NCBI GenBank assembly: GCA_024704765.1
Contig: JAKMXF010000103.1
Span: 1 to 22,798, forward strand
Reading direction: 5' to 3'
DNA from: Oopsacas minuta
Taxonomy: Eukaryota; Porifera; Hexactinellida; Lyssacinosida; Leucopsacidae
Length of the DNA: 22,798 bases
The first letter of the stretch is position 1, and each line of letters starts with the position of its first letter. The translations under genes were made by a program, and so were the position numbers. This document shows positions 18,501 to 22,798 of the stretch, one piece after another. The notes below the pieces were generated by a model that was not told where the DNA came from, did no database searches, and saw nothing but the letters and a program-made list of their open reading frames with translations.

Positions 18501-19632
18501 TACTTGTAGATAAACAGGACCCGGAATCGCAACTTGAAAGTTTGGATTTGAAGAGACGGGTGATGTGTTAGTAGTAACGTATACAGGTCCAATAGTATTT
18601 ATAGAGTCCTCACTGATGGCAAAATAGTATTGATTTGGGGTAAACGCAAGATCTATTGAGAAACAGTTTGGTAAAAATACAGCAGATTAGCCAACGTGCA
18701 AACTCTAACAGTAAGCTCGATTAGTTATTAGAATTCTCATTTGATGGTAGAGATTTATATTGAGCAAACATTAATTAATTTTGAGGGTATATAGCCTAGT
18801 TAAATGGTTAGCGAATTCATTTTGTTGCTATAATAATCTGGTTTAGTTGTTGTATTGAATTATTTATTACTTATTACAGTGGATGCCGGTTATGAGAATA
18901 CTTCATATAAACGCATTTGGATGTAGGAGCCATATTATAGAAAAAGATTCTCAGATATACTGTATACCGGTAATAAGAACCAATTTTACTACTATTCTAA
19001 GAGTGTTCTTATAACCGTCATGATATTATATTGGGTATATGGCAACCGTTTTCCAGTTTGATGTTTTATATCCTATAAAAAATCCATGGAGTATAATACA
19101 TGATTCCGTGAATCAAGTAAAAACCCTGTAAAAGTCTATTAAGAATAAATATTAGTCAACAAATTTTGAGAAGAGGCTATCAGACAGTAATATAGTTTCT
19201 AACATTGAAATTCTACAAATTGCAAACCGAGTTGTTCATACCATTACCATAGCTATTATTACTCAACACAAAAGGCTGGTTAAATTAAGTACAATGGAAA
19301 CTGCCTATTAGTAATTCGTAGCAAAATGAGCCTTTTAACAACTTTTTTTCATGGACATGGAGTGGTTTTGTTTGGTAATTACTGTGCATAATATCAAAAT
19401 TCGCTTATTAGCAAGGAAACTCTTGCAAAATACGATTTGCTAATAGGCGGTTTCCATTATACACCCTAATATGAGTAATAAGCACATACCTTGTGAATGG
19501 TTGAATATACAACTAGCTAATAGCACCTATAATTGAAAACAACAGTAAATTATATATTATTGGAAGAATAGAGATGAGACTTACAATCAGTGTTATTGAG
19601 ATCCGCGTGAGTTTAAGGAAGTTAAATATCAT
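2928..19632 (-). CDS. Giant adhesion GPCR: cadherin-FN3(x19)-RPTP-like-Ig-GAIN/GPS-7TM, 31 exons
   Basis: This is a predicted cell-surface adhesion receptor of 3294 residues. The 31 coding exons, given as separate entries, were rebuilt by hand from AG/GT boundaries. All phases match and the coding total (9885 nt) divides by three. Residues: signal peptide 1-28, cadherin-type repeats about 29-411, FN3 domains about 412-2438, linker and phosphatase-like module 2439-2601, Ig about 2602-2690, GAIN about 2690-2976, GPS cut between F2976 and T2977, seven helices about 2997-3250, basic tail to 3294. Adhesion GPCRs are known to self-cleave at the GPS and to use the new N-terminus as a tethered agonist; the motif here (HFTSFAV) fits that. 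The ligand and G protein cannot be read from sequence. It is not a flamingo/CELSR orthologue: there are no EGF or laminin-G domains. An in-frame TAA (19642-19644) lies just upstream of the chosen ATG. No good poly(A) signal was seen close after the stop; ATTAAA (2719-2724) is weak. Confidence 0.88.
3594..3757. mobile_element. MITE in receptor intron 30
   Basis: Ends CAGTCAACTCCCGTTATATCG and CGATGTAACGGGAGTGACTG, inverted copies differing by about two changes, bordered by TA at 3592-3593 and 3758-3759. 164 bp, no coding capacity. It lies within the intron between the TM3 and TM4 exons (3527-3973) and explains over a third of that intron. Confidence 0.8.
3974..4475 (-). CDS. Receptor exon 30: GPS motif, tethered agonist and TM1-3
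   Basis: 502 nt, phase 0 in and 1 out. The GPS reads CVALNGSIW, then TICSTSHFTSFAVFV, with the expected cut between Phe and Thr (the Thr codon is 4329-4331). The peptide after the cut, TSFAVFV, fits the tethered-agonist pattern. TM1 is about VISIFSYLLVSISFIFLLI, TM2 is NIIYFNYCLSMLLATGLFLL, TM3 is FVCLIIGFLLHYIWLAVFTW, which has the conserved Cys and the HY..LA.F.W pattern of family B2. Only two of the usual four GPS cysteines are present. Confidence 0.93.
4593..4736 (-). CDS. Receptor exon 29: GAIN domain, continued
   Basis: 48 codons, phase 0-0: VATTLINRDSNQPVDPGEG to YGRIELSED. Too short to be noticed by ORF length, but bounded by a clear acceptor (ACATTTTAG) and a GTAAGT donor and in phase with both neighbours. 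Confidence 0.82.
4831..4853. repeat. TGTTTGTC-type simple repeat
   Basis: A run of TGTTTGT/CTGTTTGT units in receptor intron 28, ending about 15 bases before a GC-rich hairpin cluster. The two may belong to one repeat family. Confidence 0.6.
4864..4914. repeat. Row of three GC-rich hairpins
   Basis: In an AT-rich intron (4737-5033) three hairpins follow each other: GGCGC-AAT-GTGCC (4869-4881, one G-T pair), TCGC-GAA-GCGA (4889-4899) and CGAGCC-AAA-GGCTCG (4900-4914). All have three-base loops rich in A. The block's GC content is far above its surroundings. It may be a short repeat family; its role is unknown. Confidence 0.7.
5034..5315 (-). CDS. Receptor exon 28: GAIN domain, middle
   Basis: 94 codons, phase 0-0, from PEGMSNSVASINTPEL to AQQLAVDGNIA, ending at a GTAAAT donor. 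It carries alternating beta-rich segments such as VIESRTVTIVVQARSV, in keeping with the beta-sandwich subdomain B of GAIN. Confidence 0.82.
5508..5539. repeat. 9-bp minisatellite
   Basis: GATTAGATG repeated three and a half times in receptor intron 27 (5316-5603). No other structure was seen in that intron. Confidence 0.85.
5604..6157 (-). CDS. Receptor exon 27: Ig domain and start of GAIN
   Basis: 554 nt, phase 1 in and 0 out. The first half is an Ig-like domain: ILICES (Cys B), IYWTNS (Trp C), and IFYCIAENTAG (Tyr-x-Cys F). Next comes an Ala/Glu-rich helical stretch (VASAAVALLSGAAEDEEQLEQ, then LLEAAEGIIDRSLEV) typical of the helical subdomain A of GAIN in adhesion GPCRs. Confidence 0.85.
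6246..6303 (-). CDS. Receptor exon 26: short linker exon (58 nt)
   Basis: Between acceptor TTTTGTAG and donor GTAAGT, phase 0 in and 1 out: QTSADFSLLSLPVAEITSA. It ends the phosphatase-like module and connects it to the Ig domain. Too short to judge alone; phases on both sides demand it. Confidence 0.78.
6487..6805 (-). CDS. Receptor exon 25: RPTP-like membrane-proximal module
   Basis: 319 nt, phase 2 in and 0 out. The segment VIYIITDYNNPE, then RVRIQAAL, then FSFIIGSREETTYNGITY, TNLPLNPGTTVSYSYYIL follows the layout of the membrane-proximal ectodomain of receptor tyrosine phosphatases (IVV.. / Y.AA / F.IGD / Y.N.PL.PGT.Y). That match is from memory of the family, not a search. No phosphatase domain follows; an Ig and a GAIN do. 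Confidence 0.8.
7131..7256. mobile_element. MITE-like element in receptor intron 24
   Basis: The right end reads GTCTTATCCGTGTTCTAGTG followed by TA. Its inverse matches the 11-bp array at the left end. A near-identical end occurs at 13807-13831 in intron 11, showing at least two copies of the family in the window. Exact borders on the left are blurred by the tandem array. Confidence 0.5.
7134..7188. repeat. Five 11-bp tandem units derived from an element end
   Basis: Units ACACGGATAGA, ACACGGATAGA, ACACGGATGGA, ACTCGGATGGA, ACTCGGATGGT. The motif GAACACGGAT recurs in inverted form at about 7234-7250, so the array looks like amplification of the terminal sequence of a small element lying in intron 24. 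Confidence 0.8.
7286..7397 (-). CDS. Receptor exon 24: Pro/Thr linker and start of phosphatase-like module
   Basis: 112 nt, phase 1 in and phase 2 out, the first break from the 1-1 pattern. It reads VPSEVPVEPTPTQSTQPAL and then YTVEIFVPTQSLFVTANIG. The phase 2 donor GG|GTATGT is confirmed by exon 25, which starts with the single base needed to complete a Gly codon. Confidence 0.78.
7510..7830 (-). CDS. Receptor exon 23: FN3 domain 19
   Basis: 107 codons, phase 1-1, last of the array. Starts APTGPPIVITV, and has LLPNTEYSISINVVTQQG at the tyrosine corner. No QNG motif, no Cys pair. It resembles domain 18 more than the tandem copies, so the array has divergent copies at both ends. Confidence 0.85.
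7963..8337 (-). CDS. Receptor exon 22: FN3 domain 18 with tetra-arginine site
   Basis: 125 codons, the longest of the FN3 exons, phase 1-1. The extra length is an insertion in the middle of the domain that contains DMRRRRQSDR (RRRR at 8147-8158, residues 2267-2270), which fits the furin consensus R-X-K/R-R. The core is otherwise FN3-like (VPVFTPDDVMIQTTSTS to LLPNYEYEVNVSIQT). Processing is inferred. Confidence 0.83.
8400..8591. other. GC-richer block within receptor intron 21
   Basis: This part of the intron is noticeably richer in GC than its neighbours and on the minus strand remains open for 37 codons past the exon 21 donor, with a Cys-containing peptide (CVQHECNLCSTNDNRGY, ending GGKLDSR). 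It may be an inserted repeat with a coding origin. I cannot name the family. Confidence 0.35.
8592..8912 (-). CDS. Receptor exon 21: FN3 domain 17
   Basis: 107 codons, phase 1-1. It starts VSAAPNILTV, with strand B ICVRFTNPPAIDQNG and strand E IMVCFDNVDEGTMY. It thus returns to the type A Cys register. A second possible Cys pair (RTCNINDASC) lies in the C'-E region. The donor is GTTGGT; the frame stays open for 37 codons beyond it. Confidence 0.85.
9087..9410 (-). CDS. Receptor exon 20: FN3 domain 16
   Basis: 108 codons, phase 1-1. Last copy of the triplet: APSETPQNVMTVTLS, IDQNGPDLMYNISYTG, LQEYNNYTIGVRAIN, ending TNEAG. Confidence 0.9.
9638..9961 (-). CDS. Receptor exon 19: FN3 domain 15
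   Basis: 108 codons, phase 1-1. Middle copy of the near-identical triplet. The exon matches exon 20 at about 89% of residues by hand count, while the flanking introns (110 and 227 nt) do not look alike. Confidence 0.9.
10072..10395 (-). CDS. Receptor exon 18: FN3 domain 14
   Basis: 108 codons, phase 1-1. One of three near-identical tandem copies (with exons 19 and 20). It shares APSETPQNVM, FNPPPVIDQNGP and GLQEYTNYTISVRAIN. It differs from domain 15 at about 14 residues, spread along the domain. Confidence 0.9.
10619..10945 (-). CDS. Receptor exon 17: FN3 domain 13
   Basis: 109 codons, phase 1-1. Diverged sister of domains 14-16: APSDTAQNVM start, YPPPEIDQNGPITMYNI, TGLQEYTNYSISVRAIN. It is one codon longer and its C'-E region (FSDPISYPATAP) differs. 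Confidence 0.87.
11014..11328 (-). CDS. Receptor exon 16: FN3 domain 12
   Basis: 105 codons, phase 1-1. There is no start codon early in the frame, so simple ORF calling misses it; I translated it by hand from the AG at 11329-11330. It begins APSSPPVNISITV, has strand B STWRIPDID with HNG in the loop, and LEEFVNYSVSFAVRNLVG at the tyrosine corner. It is open throughout and fits between exons 15 and 17. Confidence 0.85.
11329..11909. other. Receptor intron 15, 581 nt, no clear content
   Basis: The third-longest intron of the gene counting from the longest two (837 and this one among the longest). It has a phrase at about 11530-11600 (CTCGCTAATCCAAACAGC ... GTCCGGGTTAGTGAA) in the style of pogo-like ends, but no clear inverted pair. 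Nothing else was recognised. Confidence 0.4.
11910..12203 (-). CDS. Receptor exon 15: FN3 domain 11
   Basis: 98 codons, phase 1-1. A more canonical FN3 with Trp in strand B (ILLSWIGPPAIDQNG) and LDEDTSYIFILRAST at the tyrosine corner. No Cys pair and no NYT sequon. It keeps the IDQNG loop. Confidence 0.86.
12266..12589 (-). CDS. Receptor exon 14: FN3 domain 10 (type E)
   Basis: 108 codons, phase 1-1. Starts VPDEPPQNV, strand B IQVCFSPPP, loop VNQNGPIT, strand E MLCENLTTLQEFNNYT. It is the last domain of the run with the Cys pair before the cysteine-free group 11-16. Confidence 0.87.
12833..13147 (-). CDS. Receptor exon 13: FN3 domain 9 (type A)
   Basis: 105 codons, phase 1-1. Third type A copy: VPAAPLNLM, SFCVTFDPP, ITQNGPIS, VCIYNLEEFDNYT. 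Confidence 0.87.
13219..13536 (-). CDS. Receptor exon 12: FN3 domain 8 (type D)
   Basis: 106 codons, phase 1-1. Strand B is EVTVCPPTP, IDQNGLIT follows, and strand E is SMICTVSNLTGLEEYNNYT. Relative to its neighbours both cysteines have moved two positions in opposite directions along the two strands. Confidence 0.86.
13807..13831. mobile_element. Single element end in receptor intron 11
   Basis: GTCTTATCCGAGTTCTACTG followed by TA matches the right end of the element at 7131-7256. No left end was found in the 361-nt intron (13537-13897), so this looks like a truncated copy. The rest of the intron holds a GC-richer patch near 13633-13672 that I cannot assign. Confidence 0.45.
13898..14221 (-). 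CDS. Receptor exon 11: FN3 domain 7 (type C)
   Basis: 108 codons, phase 1-1. Sister of domain 5, sharing APVVAPQNV, ITVCFDF, NTQNGLITSF and GSICSNITGLEEYNNYT. The 3' end differs (SNFIVIETLEAG). Confidence 0.87.
14434..14748 (-). CDS. Receptor exon 10: FN3 domain 6 (type A)
   Basis: 105 codons, phase 1-1, identical in length to domains 3 and 9 and closely similar in sequence (NSTSFCVTFDPP, YPLTESSSVCIYNLEEY). It starts VSVAPLN where its sisters have VPAAPLN. Confidence 0.87.
15020..15343 (-). CDS. Receptor exon 9: FN3 domain 5 (type C)
   Basis: 108 codons, phase 1-1. Near-duplicate of domain 7 (exon 11): APVVAPQNV start, strand B INVCFDF, loop NTQNGLIT, and GSICSNITGLEEYNNYT. The adjacent domains 3 and 6 are type A, which points to block duplication. 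Confidence 0.87.
15635..15958 (-). CDS. Receptor exon 8: FN3 domain 4 (type B)
   Basis: 108 codons, phase 1-1. It starts VPNEAPQNI, has strand B INVCFDPP, the loop motif INQNG, and strand E VCFNLTNLEEYNNYNITV. In F-strand position N-Y-T has become N-Y-N, with a new N-I-T two residues on. Related to types C and E. Confidence 0.86.
16070..16384 (-). CDS. Receptor exon 7: FN3 domain 3 (type A)
   Basis: 105 codons, phase 1-1, in the same subfamily as domains 6 and 9: VPAAPLNLM start, SFCVTFDPP strand B, ITQNGPIS loop, SIVCISNLEEYNNYT strand E to F. The donor is GCAA|GTTTGT, weaker than the others, and makes the junction codon ATT rather than the usual GNN. Confidence 0.86.
16509..16820 (-). CDS. 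Receptor exon 6: FN3 domain 2
   Basis: 104 codons, phase 1-1. Strand B is IRVSF, and the tyrosine-corner segment is LQEYVNYTISLMV. Two cysteines (EYC in the BC loop and GLC before strand E) sit outside the register used by domains 3-10, so any disulfide here is independent of the pattern in those domains. Confidence 0.83.
17027..17311 (-). CDS. Receptor exon 5: FN3 domain 1 (divergent)
   Basis: 95 codons, phase 1-1. It begins AGVPQNLSS, has Trp in strand B (FTWTQSAG) and ends VFIIRVSASIFESNFGP. It lacks the QNG loop motif, the Cys pair and the NYT sequon seen in later copies, so it is one of the least typical copies in the array. Confidence 0.78.
17446..18021 (-). CDS. Receptor exon 4: two more cadherin-type repeats
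   Basis: 192 codons in phase 1-1 after a 58-nt intron (18022-18079). The third repeat is clear: YVFTIDENSAVDTLIGTI, then ELYLNSSLDYETTTELSF (the DYE motif) and a degenerate linker NNIEDTAP in place of DxNDNxP. The fourth (YNIDLPVDTPAN to LLIATNPP) is weaker and lacks most calcium ligands. The donor CTTC|GTAAGT leads to the first FN3 exon. Confidence 0.85.
18080..18652 (-). CDS. Receptor exon 3: two cadherin-type repeats
   Basis: 191 codons in phase 1-1. The first repeat starts YYFAISEDS, matching the cadherin A-strand YxFxIxEN pattern, has LDYEN mid-domain and ends with the calcium-linker motif DLNDNIP. The second runs from there through FNSTDADSNANG to a TENS linker. Both are short for cadherin repeats. 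The reading frame is open well upstream of its first possible start, so it is internal and must be spliced. Confidence 0.85.
18877..19022. mobile_element. Degenerate MITE in receptor intron 2
   Basis: Begins CAGTGGATGCCGGTTATGAG after TA (18875-18876); near 19008-19020 the inverse TTCTTATAACCGTCAT appears, matching with gaps. An internal segment (ACTGTATACCGGTAATAAGA, about 18959-18978) repeats the same end motif. The right border is uncertain. Confidence 0.5.
19292..19459. mobile_element. MITE in receptor intron 2
   Basis: 168 bp with ends CAATGGAAACTGCCTATTAG and CTAATAGGCGGTTTCCATTA, inverted copies matching over about 35 bases, bordered by TA (19290-19291, 19460-19461). It lies 30 nt from the donor of the micro-exon 19490-19526. 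No coding capacity. Confidence 0.82.
19490..19526 (-). CDS. Receptor exon 2: second half of signal peptide (37 nt)
   Basis: A 37-nt micro-exon between a TTTTCAATTATAG acceptor and a GTATGT donor. It reads VLLASCIFNHSQ, then a phase 1 base that makes GAT (Asp) with exon 3. Phase 0 in and phase 1 out are exactly what exons 1 and 3 need. Together exons 1 and 2 give a signal peptide with a hydrophobic core ITLIVLLASC and a likely cut near residues 23-29. The preceding intron is 58 nt. Confidence 0.68.
19585..19632 (-). CDS. Receptor exon 1: first half of signal peptide
   Basis: Sixteen codons from ATG (19630-19632) to a strong GTAAGT donor at 19584. The peptide begins MIFNFLKLTR and turns hydrophobic, as a signal peptide would. 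The ATG has A at -3 and an in-frame TAA four codons upstream. It ends in phase 0, matching exon 2. Support is splice logic and hydrophobicity only, so this is the least certain part of the model together with exon 2. Confidence 0.68.
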
Positions 19633-21272
19633 TATAATATTTTAATGAAATTGGACGCATTAATTGTATTTAAAGGAAAATCAGGTTACATTCCTAATTG
19701 TAATAGGACATACTAACCTGTATTAGATTTCATAGAAAATGGATACTGTTACATTATTATGGGAAGTGTAATCCTAAAAATGATTAGAGATTTGAATTTG
19801 CGATTCAGCAGTTATTATATCCGATCCTTTTAGTTGTATTTTTCATAAATAACTTAACATTTCGTTGAGGATCACCAGCTACCAGTTAGGAAATGTAAGT
19901 TTACTTTTAGGTAATTCCAGCTAAATGTAGGAAAGAGTTTGTCTAACGAGCGATGACCGTTCCGAACGAACACCTTTGCTAGCATTAGTTTAAAGGTGAC
20001 CTTTTCGGATTTTTGAAAAAGAAATACGCTGTACTTTTTGTGGTTTTATTCTAAGTTGTTTATTACGCGAATAACGTATAATATGTATACGTTATCTATT
20101 TGAACGTATTATACGTCTAGGTTAACCTCGAAATATCAGATCTTGACATTGTTAGACTTGTTTAACTCACATAATTATCAAGTATTATATAATTTAGTCA
20201 ATTGTAAGGAGATTTCTCATTAATAATTCAAGAACTACTGTTTTGATACAAAATAATTATTGCATAAATCAGCCTAGTAGAAATTACGTCACCAAAAATT
20301 GAGATTGAACATATAATACAGATTATTCAATTTAGGTTTTATTCAACCACAAAAACCACGTTTCTAAGTGAAATCTTCATCTCTGTGAAAAGGTGACCAA
20401 ATGTTCTATCTCATGCTAAATGTATTTGGAAATAGTGACACTAGATTGAGGAATCGACAAGAGATACAAACTTGAAATTCGGCATGTGTATAGATTGTGA
20501 ATAATCTAGCTTGATATTCTATTATCTAAGCGATTTCTCATTAACTCTCTGAGTTAGGTGTCATAATGTATTGACTTATCAGATAAGGGAACGGCTTGTC
20601 ATACAATAAACCAGTGATTCTCAATGTGTGAGCCTCAGAAAGTGGTTTAGTGTCAATAGCATAAAACAAATTTGTCAAAATACATTCAGAAGCTCAGCTT
20701 CGAGTTCTTTGTATATGAAAGTAGTAAAAGTCAAGATGAATAATTACGTAACTTCTTAACACAAATATTTACAGATAAATTGTCTAGCTTTGAAGACTAG
20801 AATTATCACAAAAAGATTATGTATACCCAATTACTCACTAACTAGAGTAGTCGTTGAAGCAAATCAATATCATTAATTAAGGAATTGATGCAAAGGTGTG
20901 AAAATTTAACATTAGAAATATTCATAAACAGGCTCAAATCTCCAAATAAATAAATGTAATAATCAGCTGGTAGATTCCGCAGGATTGCAAAGACGTATGA
21001 TAGACGTTAGAACGTCCTACATTATCCATTCCCTCAAGGAATCTCTTTATAGGAGCTGTGTATGAATGGATTAGAATAGAATAACAATAATAAGTATGAA
21101 TAATTAACAATAGCTATAACAGAAGATAGAATGAAAATGTTTTGTACATACGTACGTAAATCTAATGAAATAATAAATAGAGTTCTAGGATATCTCTATG
21201 TCTTAGCCAAGTATTGAAGGGAAGAATTGTATAAAAAGGAAAAGGCAAGAATTTGAATAAAAGCCCCAATAA
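19633..21272. other. Intergenic region between receptor and NHL gene
   Basis: About 1.6 kb holding the receptor's presumed promoter and 5' UTR and the NHL gene's 3' UTR. No coding sequence, TATA box or poly(A) signal I would defend. There are small palindromes: AACGTATA-ATATG-TATACGTT (about 20070-20090) followed by a related AACGTATTATACGT, and GACGTTAGAACGTC (about 21003-21017). Confidence 0.45.
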
Positions 21273-22499
21273 CTAGAATATGAGAAAACGATTGTTGTAA
21301 CCTACAACCACAATTCTTCCTGTTGAATTGAGGGTAACTCCAGTAGGTCGTGGAATTGATTGAGTGAGTTTATGAAGTAATTGTCCTGTATTATCAAATA
21401 TAATAACAATATTACTGTTGTGATTCGAAATAATGAAATTACCAGCTCCATCTATCAGGAATGAACTCGGATTATTCAAATGTTTGTTAATAGAATCACA
21501 TACAGTGTTCTGTACTTGATTAAAATTATAGTTGAAAGAGTAGAGAAAGGAATTTTGGCCAGACAATACAAATATAGTATCTTTAGTCAGTTGTATGTCT
21601 TCTGGATATTTGACTATACCAATTCCAAACTGAGATTTGTAAGAATAATCTTGTGAGAATATTTGTATTCTGTTGTTAGAGTAATCACATACATAAATAT
21701 CTCCATTATCTACATTGATAGCAATACCATAAGGTCTGTTGAATTGTCCTTCTCCACTACCTGGAGTACCTATTTGTTTGATAAAATTTCCTTTCAAATC
21801 AAATATCAACAAACAACCTGCTTCATACTGACTCACAAATACTCTCTCTTTATCAATAGTAATACAGAGAGGAGACTTCATCTTATCAGTACCAAATAGA
21901 AACAAGAATTTACCATCTTTACTGAATACCTGTACTCTGTTGTTACATTGATCTGCTACATAGATGTTATCTGTTCTGTAATCAACAGCAACTCCCCATG
22001 GATTCCTGAATTGTCCTTCACCACTACCTCCAGTACCTACACTCACTACTGGTTTCACTTTACCTTTATAATCTACAACTGGTAGACATGAGTAACTTGA
22101 ATTAACAACACTAATCTTACCAAATCCATTAATCATATCTAATAGTGTATTATCAAATTCAAATGAAATATGTTTGGGTTTCCATTCAGATTCTATTTCT
22201 TTCTGTTTCTGTTCTAGGATTTTCATCATTTCAGTTTGAGTTCCTTTCATTGTGGTTGATTCGATATTTTCTCCAATAAACTTCTGAGTTTTTGTAATTT
22301 CGTATATACATTGTTTATGTTTGTCATTTTCCTGTTTGTAATTTTTGTGAATTTCTTCCAATTCCCTCAAAAGTTGGTTCTTCCTCTTTTCCAAATAATT
22401 TGTTATTTCACAAAATTTGTCATCAATTTGACGTTTTATTCGACTTATTTGAAGTTCAAAGCTATCTTCTACTCCAGGAGAAGTTGGAGCAGTAGCCAT
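21273..22499 (-). CDS. Coiled-coil NHL-repeat protein, TRIM-NHL-like without RING/B-box
   Basis: A 408-residue intronless reading frame. The ATG has A at -3 and G at +4. Residues about 15-105 are charged heptad-rich coiled coil (ISRIKRQIDDKFCEITNYLE and on), 106-135 a linker (WKPKHISFEFDNTLL), and 150-408 about six NHL repeats forming a probable beta-propeller. Repeats 1 and 3 are the clearest (GSGEGQFRNPWGVAVDYRT with NIYVADQCNNRVQVF; GSGEGQFNRPYGIAINVDN with IYVCDYSNNRIQIF). TRIM-NHL proteins use the propeller to bind RNA or protein, and the RING for ubiquitin transfer; here no Cys/His zinc ligands precede the coiled coil, so E3 activity is not expected. Sponges and other invertebrates have many such genes. 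I saw no canonical AATAAA soon after the stop. It is about 1.6 kb upstream of, and in tandem with, the receptor; no functional link is implied. Confidence 0.9.
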   Translation of the reverse strand: MATAPTSPGVEDSFELQISRIKRQIDDKFCEITNYLEKRKNQLLRELEEIHKNYKQENDKHKQCIYEITKTQKFIGENIESTTMKGTQTEMMKILEQKQKEIESEWKPKHISFEFDNTLLDMINGFGKISVVNSSYSCLPVVDYKGKVKPVVSVGTGGSGEGQFRNPWGVAVDYRTDNIYVADQCNNRVQVFSKDGKFLFLFGTDKMKSPLCITIDKERVFVSQYEAGCLLIFDLKGNFIKQIGTPGSGEGQFNRPYGIAINVDNGDIYVCDYSNNRIQIFSQDYSYKSQFGIGIVKYPEDIQLTKDTIFVLSGQNSFLYSFNYNFNQVQNTVCDSINKHLNNPSSFLIDGAGNFIISNHNSNIVIIFDNTGQLLHKLTQSIPRPTGVTLNSTGRIVVVGYNNRFLIF

Positions 22500-22686
22500 T
22501 CTATAAATAATATAAAATTATAATATCTGATAGTATGATAAGTTAACAGGAATTATATTGTTACTATATTAGTGTTGCTGGATTTCCCCGGAAATAGGAT
22601 ACGAGTCATACGACGATATAGCAAGAAGACATCACTAACACTAATCAATTTATACTTCACTCCCAAAGAATACGAATATTAAATGG

Positions 22687-22798
<112 letters not shown>

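Noticed and set aside
2928-19632. Flamingo/CELSR orthologue
   Set aside because: Has cadherins and 7TM but no EGF, laminin-G or hormone-receptor domain, and has a 19-domain FN3 array that CELSR lacks.
20070-20105. AACGTATA palindromes as a regulatory operator
   Set aside because: Short AT-rich palindromes are expected by chance here, and nothing links them to a known factor.

Overview
This window looks like nuclear DNA of an early-branching animal, most likely a demosponge and plausibly Amphimedon queenslandica or a relative. The reasons are AT-rich sequence, many very short spliceosomal introns (the two shortest in the main gene are 58 nt), an adhesion GPCR with an unusual mix of extracellular modules, a coiled-coil/NHL gene without RING or B-box, a scavenger-receptor (SRCR) remnant, and many small TA-flanked inverted-repeat elements. 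The species is an inference; no sequence search was possible.

Main content (minus strand, 19632 down to 2928): one gene that I could rebuild completely as 31 coding exons. Every splice phase agrees and the total is 9885 nt, or 3294 residues plus a stop. In protein order: a signal peptide split over two tiny exons, about four cadherin-type repeats (2 exons), nineteen fibronectin type III (FN3) domains each on its own phase 1-1 exon, a Pro/Thr linker and a module resembling the membrane-proximal domain of receptor tyrosine phosphatases, one Ig domain, a GAIN domain with a GPS cleavage motif, a seven-helix adhesion-GPCR domain, and a basic cytoplasmic tail. A likely self-cleavage site (HF|TS) and a tetra-arginine furin-type site suggest the receptor may mature into two or three pieces.

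Upstream (21273-22499, minus) is an intronless gene for a 408-residue coiled-coil plus NHL beta-propeller protein, with a trinucleotide microsatellite at the window edge beyond its 5' end. Between it and the receptor lie about 1.6 kb with no recognisable gene.

Downstream of the receptor (1-2900) there is no intact gene: a frameshifted SRCR domain remnant, a long imperfect palindrome (about 945-1770) with a TA-flanked element at its centre, and another transposon-like fragment. Several introns of the receptor carry further miniature inverted-repeat elements, one of which has its terminal sequence amplified into an 11-bp tandem array. Another intron holds a compact row of three GC-rich hairpins.

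The strongest candidates for something not described are the receptor architecture, a Cys pair in the FN3 domains that takes three positions while keeping one cross-strand register, the furin-site/phosphatase-like module placed next to a GAIN domain, and a GPS motif that has lost the two cysteines of one disulfide together.
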